This document shows positions 56,641 to 64,000 of a stretch of DNA of 64,000 nucleotides, piece by piece. Position numbers and translations under genes: made by a program. The notes beneath the pieces are model-generated. The model worked only from the letters and a program-made list of their open reading frames with translations, ran no database searches and was not told where the DNA came from. The DNA comes from Termitomyces sp. T153 (taxonomy: Eukaryota; Basidiomycota; Agaricomycetes; Agaricales; Lyophyllaceae). Position 1 is the first letter of the stretch. The number at the start of each line of letters is the position of its first letter. The DNA is taken from contig JACKQL020000022.1 in the NCBI GenBank assembly GCA_018296165.2, positions 372,001 through 436,000 of the forward strand, written 5' to 3'.

Positions 56641-56793
56641 AATTCATTAATAGATAATTAAAGTAATTAAGAGCTCTGGAGAATGCTCCATCACAGAATT
56701 GCATGATGTTACAGGTTGCAGCCAGGAAACTTGCCAATGGAGGACCCCAATCAGACATGTCTACTGACAATTTTGATGTTGCTGTTCTCATGA

Positions 56794-57254
56794 TTAACAA
56801 TGGAATATTTGGGTGCTACATAATGTATCAGTTTTTAGTGTCTGATGAAATATGCTACTCAAACTCCAGAACCAGATACTGAAATTCTCATCTATGAGAT
56901 TTATCTCATGGTTGACCTCATGCCATGAAGGAAGTTCCTCCTTTGTACCATTGATGATGTCTTGAAACTCATCATACCACTGATGCTGAAGACATGGAAT
57001 GTCATCTTCAGTCAACTTGAAGGTCAGGTCTTCTACTTCTCTCTTTTGATCCAAAGACTTTGATTGTTCTTGGCCAACTTTGAAGGTGGCAAGTCTCTTG
57101 CATACTCATCACATGAGGCCATTAAATGAATCTTAGATTCATTTGGGATATTTAGCCATGTAGGACAATACTCTGTCCTACTAGATTGTTTGCCCAGCAA
57201 ATAGTTAAACTCACTAAACTTGAATATCTCATCCTCTGTAGCTATCCAATACAC
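56794..57254 (-). pseudogene. Ty3/Gypsy pol: segment before reverse transcriptase
   Basis: Two overlapping minus-strand frames read LPPSKLAKNNQSLWIKREK and then DLTFKLTEDDIPCLQHQWYD, EFQDIINGTKEELPSWHEVN, HEINLIDE. This is the linker just before the RT domain in basidiomycete Gypsy pol. Frame shifts occur near 57040. The RT core itself is missing beyond 56794. Confidence 0.7.
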
Positions 57255-57691
57255 CTCAGCAGCAGAGGTTGCATGTCTTACCCCTTCTTGCTATGTCAGG
57301 TCAACAATGACCTGATTTCATTCCAGTGGCATATGTAGATTGTACACCCACTCAAGTGTTGGCTTTGGGATTGGTCTGTTCCAAATCCTCTGCTTACTCA
57401 AGTCAGAGAAATCAACTCACTCCCTATTGTCTGACTGCTGCATTACCTTCACCTTTGATGGTACCTTCTCAGCCAGTTTTGGCATTTCTGAGGATTGTAG
57501 TGCCCTCAGTTCTCCATCTTGGAGAGTATCACAATACTCTTCCTCTGATACTAACAGGGATGGGTAATTATTGGGCAGACTATTAGTCACCCAAACATCC
57601 TCCTAATCCTCTGCATCTTCCATGGTAGCCTGTTTTGTTTGACTGACTAGTCAAGACCACTCATCATGGTGCTTTTCCACTGTATAGATTG

Positions 57692-58036
57692 TTATAGGCA
57701 GCCATCTGCATCCTTCAGCTCCAATTGCTGAGCTGGAATAGCTACTCTGTTAATGACCACCCAGTCATTCTGAAAGTCTAGAAGAACATTCTGTGTCCTC
57801 ATGAATGGCATCCCTACAATCATATCATAGCAATTGAAATTGGCAATGTCTACATAGACATTGCAGTACTGACTAGGGACCTTGATGGTTACCCTGGCTC
57901 TATAATTCATTATGAAATGACTTCCAATTATTCCTAGTTGCAATGTGATTGGTGTGACTAATAGAGTCACACATATTCTAGCCACATGGGCAAAGGACAG
58001 TGTGAGGCCTGTAGTAGTACTCCCCAAGTCCCACAA
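57692..58036 (-). pseudogene. Ty3/Gypsy retropepsin-like protease
   Basis: The frame reads DLGSTTTGLTLSFAHVARI, PITLQLGIIGSHFIMNYRAR, YVDIANFNCYDMIVGMPFMR, NVLLDFQNDWVV, the usual pattern of Gypsy proteases with the late hydrophobic-hydrophobic-Gly motif (IVGMPF). The active-site Asp-Ser/Thr-Gly appears as DLGST. It follows the gag fragment in the right order on the minus strand. Confidence 0.72.
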
Positions 58037-58308
58037 TGTCTACCCAAGTGATAAGACATTCTTTGTCTTGTGCAGGTATAACTGGCTGGTCCATGGCTTC
58101 TTTTGACATCATAATCCATACCTTGTGCATGCAAACCTCATTAGTGGGTTCCTGTGCTCTAGCCTTGATGGTAAATCCCTCACTATCACTATTTCTGAGT
58201 GTAGTGTACATCTCAAACTCAATGTACTCCTCATCCTTGGCCTGAGTTGCATCAGACTTATCTACATGCTCACCATTATCTTCAACAAGCTCATTGTAAT
58301 GTTCATCA

Positions 58309-58941
58309 TCAGTGTCTAGAAAGCCCACTGTCATGTATCAACACAATGAGCATGTCAGAAGGTATCCCCTCCAGCAATTGCTCATGAATTGTAAATTTGT
58401 TAGGGAAGATGGCCATGTTTTGAGCATGGTCCAGCAGCGCATTGTAGAAGCCCTGCACTCCCTCTTTGATCACATACACCACATTTTCAAATGCATCATG
58501 AGTGTCTTGCATAGTCAAGGGCTCCATAAATTGATCATACAAACTAAGAATCATGTTCTCAAACTGCCAGTGGGAATGGGTCCTGTTGACATGAATGACA
58601 TGTTGCAGGGTCCACTTCAGCACTCCTGCAGCTAGAAAGTACATAAGGATCAGGGCTTTCTCATGTTTGCACCTGTCCCCACCATATTGAGCTACTGCAT
58701 AGAACATGCAGATGCTCATCAGCCAGCCTTGAAGTTCACTGAACTTTGCTGATCCAGCACAGGGGGTGATTATTTTGGATGTATCACTCCTAGGTTTGAG
58801 TCCATCTGGTATTACCAGTTGGACTGAGAGCAGTTGCTCTATCACAGCCCTTAGATAATTGTGCATTGTCTGGTAGTGGTACTTGTAGGCCTCTTCTACT
58901 CCTGAAGTGGCAAATTGTCCACAATGTTGCAGAGGCATCAA
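58309..58941 (-). pseudogene. Ty3/Gypsy gag (retrotrans_gag-like)
   Basis: A 210-codon open frame contains KFSELQGWLMSICMFYAVAQ, ALILMYFLAAGVLKW, HWQFENMILSLYDQFMEPLT, VQGFYNALLDHAQNMAIFPN and EQLLEGIPSDMLIVLI, the typical helical capsid region of Gypsy gag. The linker to the protease continues in an overlapping frame (58334-57978, acidic). No complete CCHC knuckle was found. CpG-depleted, with likely lost arginines. Confidence 0.75.
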
Positions 58942-59329
58942 GAACCTCCATGAAGGGCTGTCATTGTCCTCATACCAGCCATTTGCCCCACACTTGTGGA
59001 GTTCATGTTGTCATCCCTATCATTGTAGGGAGGACTGACTGGTCCTCCTGGACATGGGGGACCCTCTTCTGGAGACAGTAGTGGACCATGACCTGGGTAG
59101 AGTGGTCCCTGTCTAGGCCCTCTGCCACCTCCTCCCAGGATCAGTGGTCCTCAACATGGCATGTGGAGCAGGAGTGGGATTAGGATCACCTCTCTGAATC
59201 TCCTTCACCTCCACTTGGGTGCTCTGGCCTATTCAGAGGGCTACTCCCTCCTTGGCCTGATCGTCCTGCACATGCAGCTAGACTATAACTAGTCCCTGCA
59301 CATACATCTCCTACTAGGAAGCAACTTTT

Positions 59330-60690
59330 GCACTCCTCAGGTTTTACTGGCTGCATATGCTCTAGTGGAACATACCATCATAGGTAGTCTCCCTTTGGAA
59401 CACTGACTCTTGGTCATCTACAAAGGACTGCACAAAGTCCTTCAGATCACCATTTCAGAATTGCTGAAGAACAACTCAATCTTCCCAGGTCAACACCCTC
59501 TGCATAGACTCAGTGGGTCTATGGCATACCATGGGCTGTTCCACCATAATAACCAATCCAGCATCAATCAATGCTAGGTTGGTTGCTACCAACATCCTCA
59601 GTGTAGCCTTTTTTGATAGTCTACTGCAGCCTGTTGTGCCACATAGTCATGTGGCATCTCACCAGGCTGCTGTGGTGCCTAAAGGATTATCAAGGCCTCA
59701 TTGACCAGGGAAAGTGTGGGTAACAAAGCAACCCCCACAAATGGTGATGGTCCAGTCAAGGATGCTTGGGATCCTCACAACTAAGTTCCATGAACTTTAT
59801 GGAGGTAGTCAGAATAATCCCATCCCCTAGCAACTGTTGGATCACTATATGTTTAGCTACTTTCACAGCTAAACACTGCTGTGTTGAGGCCTTAGTGAGT
59901 GACCTCAACTTTGAAATTGTCTTAATAAACATAAATGATCCAGCTTCCTGTGTGCTCAGAGCAGACCTGATTCATGCTCATGAAGGGCCCTTTGCCCCAA
60001 TAGTATCTTTATGTATACTCCTCACTGGAGTATTCACAGAGGGAGACACTTGGTATTCTCCCATGGTCACTGGGAAAGACCTGAGGCCTTCTACTCATAC
60101 CAGTGTGAGTGCATACAAAGGGTTTTTCCCTTTGCCTGCCAACACAGATGACCTTTCCAGTTCTACCTTTGAGCATAGTCTTGCAGAGGGCCACTTGAGT
60201 GCCCTCAGTGGCAATGTCTCCTATACTAGCTACAGCCCTTCTGGCATCACTATACTCTCTCTCCTCATGCCATGAGATCACATGGCAAGATTCAATGTCT
60301 CATGTGAAGCACCATGGAGTGCTCCATCAAACTCTGGTTTGGCATTAGGCCCAAACACCTGATCTTCCATGGTCATGATGGTGCCCATTGAGGAAGGTGA
60401 ACATTAAGATTTTAATGTTCTGATTGTAACACATGGCAGTGAACTTCTTATAAGAAGTTTAGTGCTACTTTGCAAACAAATCAACCCTTGTTTGACTTGA
60501 AAAATGTAATAAATGTAATGTTTCCATTATGGTTCATGAAGCTTACAATACATATGTTGTAAGTCAAAACCAGTTGTGGATCTAGACTATAAAGTATGAA
60601 GTAAGATGCTGCCTTACATAATTAGAGATACATCAATAACTGGTAAAATAATAAATATATATAAGTAAACTAGTAACAAGGAGGTCTGCT
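59330..60690 (-). repeat. Duplicated gag-side segment, copy B
   Basis: Second copy of 55195-56640, upstream of the gag fragment in minus orientation. It is more eroded, with several stops (for example around 60009 and in 59640-59950). The homology includes the non-coding block near 60400-60690 (AAGTCAAAACCAGTTG and neighbours). Confidence 0.55.
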
Positions 60691-61499
60691 GGAAGCTCCA
60701 TTACATTCATTGTCCTTTTAACTACATAACATTTTTATAAATCTCTGTGCTAGACTTGATACTATTGTCATTTGGCAACAGTTTGAGAATCTGAACTCTA
60801 TCAGTCTATCAAACTTCTCAGCTTCTCACATTGCCACAAAACCTTCTGGAACACTTGGTCTGACATGGTCAAACAGCATACAGCAGAGGCATTGGACATA
60901 TCACTTGTGGATCTGAGTTATTAGTCTGATTAGGCACCAGAAGCATCAAAATACCCCTGTCAAAATACAACAATGGTCAAGATCCATTGACTTCAATGGT
61001 TAACAAAGAATATGTAATGCCAAGAGATCTATTTGTAAAATGAATGATGACATTAACAACCTTGCCAAAGATAGAGAATTCTAAGTCAAACACATCCTCA
61101 GCCTGTAATGCAGGCTCTAGCTGCAAAGCCTACTGTGTCTTTTCAAGTGGTCTTGCTAAAGGACAGCTTTGCAGATGACACACAGTATATGGATCCAGCA
61201 AAAAGACCTCTATTTTGGGCAGTCCAACCTGGACAGATTACAGAACACCATGAAGGTATGAGACCTGAGAATTCTTATGTCTTTGTCTCCACTGGTGAAT
61301 CCAACTGGCTCTAGATTTCAACTAGTACTAGTCAAGAAAAGAACTACTGCTCATGTAAGTAAAAGTCCAATGAATGTTTGAACAGACACATGACACTGTG
61401 GACAGTGATATTATAACAATATGGTATAAATCAATGTGTCTCAGGTTACAAAAGAGTATTAAGAGGGAAAAGGCTGTTGACATGTTAACAAACAATTCT
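60691..61499. other. Unassigned repeat DNA
   Basis: CpG-poor. A 68-codon plus-strand frame (61108-61314) has no recognised motif. Likely leader or internal sequence of the eroded retrotransposon. Confidence 0.3.
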
Positions 61500-61690
61500 A
61501 GATGTCCTTGCTATTAGAGGACTCCCCATTTCATTCCCTCATTCCCTCCTCCATCTCTTTTCCAGTCCTCATCTTTATGGTTTTCTTTGATGCTCCTCTT
61601 TTGGTCCTATTTATTGGTCCTGCTTTCAGCCCTCAGGATGTGCTGATTCTCTGAAGTGTGGCCCTCTGGCACTGTCACTATCAGAGGACC
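61500..61690 (-). repeat. LTR-like fragment, inverted relative to 52960-53200
   Basis: Contains TTGGTCCT...TATTGGTCCTG and TCAGCCCTCAGG, the reverse complement of the 52960-53200 block. It lies upstream, in minus orientation, of the Gypsy gag remnants, where a 5' LTR is expected. Confidence 0.45.
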
Positions 61691-62424
61691 ATTCCATTTT
61701 GAACCTTCTGCCTTGCTTACACTCTCCAGAATCTTCTCAATCTCATGATTCTGTAAGGGGATGACCCTGTTAGGTAATACTGATAGGTAACTCTGACTCT
61801 ATCTGGCCTTAGTTATAGGGACAGCATCATCTCTAGCATTACTAACTGACCATCCACCAAGCCCCTTTACCCTCCAGATAGTATTAGTTAGCCCTTTGTA
61901 GTCATTGGACCCTATTTCTCCTTTTGACATATTGTTAGCCATTACTCTTTAGCATACCTGGGCTGCTTATCATATATAGCATTAGTCATAGTATAGCCAT
62001 GGGTGTAATATATAAGCTGGTCAGCAGGATAGATAAATCTGACTGAACAATAGCAGTGTTCTCCTGGTCTATATATTGAACTGACTGTGAGAACTCCAGC
62101 ATTGCTACTCATGCTTGGCTTGCTGCACTTGCCCCTTGCCCAACTCTTAGCTGCCTTTGTGCCCCTTTGACCCTTGCTTGTTGCTTGTGTCTGCCTGCTC
62201 TTGCCAGGTTTACCTGTGGAGTATTCATTCCCTTACAGATCCTTAACTTTTGTTATTACATTTGAGTGTATCAGAAGATAAGAAGATTACCTTCAGCAGT
62301 AGGTAAAAATGAACATGCACAAAGATACATATATTCCTATCTACACCACAGTTTGGGCATGAAAACTCTAGACATTCTCAGCTGTTGGTTCCAGTGCAAT
62401 AGGTTGGTCTAGTTCTAAAGTAGC
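61691..62424. other. Unassigned CpG-poor DNA
   Basis: No ORF or motif recognised between the LTR-like fragment and the Tc1-like inverted repeat. Confidence 0.4.
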
Positions 62425-62625
62425 TCAAAAAAACTGTCCCAATGTCTGACCATTTCATAAAGACTAGCTTACATAGTGACAATCACCAAACAAGAAATTC
62501 CCAAATGAATACATATAACACCCTTATATAGTAGCTTGAAAGTGACACTCAGATCATGTGACTCCAATTGAAATTGGGTGTGTGATAAATCAGATAAAAT
62601 AGTCAGTTGTTGGGACAGTTTTGTG
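62425..62625. repeat. Inverted repeat, Tc1-like subterminal
   Basis: AAAAAAACTGTCCCAATGTC at about 62426 pairs with TTGTTGGGACAGTTTTGTG at about 62607. Words like AAACTGTCCCA are usual in Tc1/mariner ends, and a transposase start follows at 62817. Confidence 0.5.
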
Positions 62626-62816
62626 ACCCTCTATTATTTTAGCTAAAAGCTTTGTAAAATCAGCTAAATTAATAGTCAAAATACTGTGGTAGAGTTATGT
62701 CACATTGTTTACATCTGTGAAAAATGTTGAAATGAAGTTCAACAATCTTTCTTCCACTCCACTATCATATAAAGCCCACATTTTCTGCTCAGCACTCTAC
62801 AGTCATTTCTCATCTC

Positions 62817-63007
62817 ATGGAGGGGTACAGTGTGCATCAAATCGAGTCTAAAACTGGTCTGAAAAGGTCTACCATCAAGAAGGAGGCAGATTTAGACAAG
62901 GAAAACAGCAAAGGTGGTCACCCCTCCAAGTTCTCCCCTTATTTATTTGGAAAATCACTACTGGAAAGCTTGATAATGCTATCCAGGCATTTTATTATTG
63001 GCATCCT
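62817..63007 (+). pseudogene. Tc1/mariner transposase N-terminus, truncated
   Basis: The ATG at 62817 opens MEGYSVHQIESKTGLKRSTI then KKEADLDKENSKGGHPSKFS, the helix-turn-helix DNA-binding start of fungal Tc1 transposases. After a frameshift near 62940 it continues KITTGKLDNAIQAFYYWH. The coding sequence is cut at 63007 by a Gypsy LTR, so the DDE domain is absent from this window. CpG-depleted. Confidence 0.75.
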
Positions 63008-63775
63008 TGTCACGACCCGTTCCCCAAAACCCCGCACATCGTTCATCAAACCCCCGAACCCCCAAAAGGACCCCCAACGCTCCGCCGAACTTCCGCCCAT
63101 GCCCCGCGCCTACTTCGGCTAACTCCGACGCCCCCCCCGGCTAACTCCAACGGCCCCCTGGCCAACTTCGGTGCCTGCCCCGCAGCCACTGACACTTACC
63201 CTGGGCTTCCCAAACCCCGAGAACCACCCCCGCTGTTCCCGATCTTCGCCCCCCATCATTAACTCAACACCCTGCTTCCTCCGACCTATTCCGGAGTATC
63301 ACGATGACCTCGGGGCAACCCGCGTTCTCAAATGATCCCATCAACATATCAGCGCGGCACGATCTTCGATCACAACCGACACCCGCCCACTCCGTCAAGC
63401 CCCGCCAAGCCCCGCCGCCACAGCCGACGTACCCCGAAGTCCTCCGGTAGTCAGTATATAAGTCATCGAGTAGCTCTTCATACTCTAGTCTTGATATTGC
63501 TTAACATTACCTATGGTCTGATTGTTTCCTTTTCGTGTTTTGTGTTTCGTGTCCCATTCTTCTTATCTCAGTCTCCCGGTCTTATCTCAGTCTCCCGGTC
63601 TTGTCTTGTTTCCATTTCGTTATCATTCTCGTTATCGTTTCGTATCCCCACTCGAATCTACTCCTGTTCCATATTGTCTCGTCCGACGCTGTCTCGGTGA
63701 CTCCGTCAGATCATTGTGCCCAAGTCTTCATCAACCTTAATGACCTCACGAACTCCGCGATTACGATTACAAACC
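63008..63775 (+). repeat. Ty3/Gypsy 5' LTR (right end approximate)
   Basis: Begins TGTCACGACCCGTTCCCC and interrupts the transposase frame. It is rich in CCCC and CpG. A TATA box (AGTATATAAGTC, about 63450) precedes the probable transcription start, followed by a CT-rich segment. The end was placed near GATTACGATTACA (about 63773) without a pair to confirm it. A decayed relative is at 27628-28480. Confidence 0.65.
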
Positions 63776-63871
63776 CCGACACTCCTTTGCCAGGTCCAAA
63801 CCCCACTCTTCGCTCGGTCCCGGACTCCATCAGCTCCAAATGATCTCCCATCAAACCCCGGCTCCGTCCCC

Positions 63872-64000
63872 ATGGATCACACAGCCACCTACTCCCTTGC
63901 TTCTGCAAATCTCCCATACGGCCTTCTGCCTGAACCCCGCCAAGACCGTCTCATTTCCCCAAGATCCGACTTCTCCGGACCTTCCCGGATCCGTCTGGAT
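63872..64000 (+). CDS. Gypsy gag start, cut by window edge
   Basis: An open frame of 43 codons from ATG 63872 (MDHTATYSLASANLPYGLLP) to the last base, just downstream of the LTR, where gag is expected. CpG is retained and the frame is open, suggesting a young element. No domain is visible yet; the start could lie elsewhere. Confidence 0.45.
   Translation, partial: MDHTATYSLASANLPYGLLPEPRQDRLISPRSDFSGPSRIRLD

Overview
The window looks like nuclear DNA from a filamentous basidiomycete, most likely an Agaricomycete. The host genes have many short introns of about 45-63 nt, and they encode fungal proteins: ALG12, an Adp1-type ABC transporter with an EGF-like lumenal domain, and a YggS/PLPBP protein. 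The transposon set (tyrosine-recombinase retrotransposons, Ty3/Gypsy, Ty1/Copia, Helitrons, Tc1/mariner) also fits. No rRNA or convincing tRNA gene was seen.

Layout. 1-1696: two abutting, oppositely oriented Helitron fragments. 2844-7883: two minus-strand host genes, a small protein with an HSP20-like C-terminus and an 11-exon FAD amine-oxidase-like oxidoreductase. About 8195-13590: a decayed plus-strand DIRS/Ngaro-like tyrosine-recombinase retrotransposon. 14487-23983: a gene-rich block with PLPBP (+), ALG12 (-), a doubtful broken ORF (+) and a 20-exon ABC transporter (+). From about 26800 to the end the window is almost entirely transposon-derived.

Transposon block. 29456-40733 is a head-to-tail array of Helitrons on the minus strand: a non-autonomous copy, a Rep-helicase copy (31437-38329) and another non-autonomous copy. 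All share 5' TCTAT termini, a 3' minisatellite of 59-61 bp units and a 3' hairpin. The array lies between pieces of RT-deleted DIRS-like elements. 45224-50186 is a complete, apparently young Copia element with indistinguishable 266-bp LTRs, a 5-bp target duplication, a single 1467-codon ORF and a copia-type PBS that contains the start codon. 54700-61700 holds decayed Gypsy and related fragments, partly duplicated. At 62817-63007 a Tc1/mariner transposase start is cut by a Gypsy LTR (63008 onward) whose gag runs off the window.

A theme links the repeats. Old copies have lost nearly all CpG by transition to TpG/CpA, and many of their stop codons are TGA where Arg (CGA) is expected, including catalytic arginines of recombinases. 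Young insertions (Copia, right-edge Gypsy) and host genes keep CpG. This fits methylation-driven deamination of repeats. Splice sites were placed by eye from frame, GT/GC-AG signals and recalled family conservation. No alignment or database search was run.
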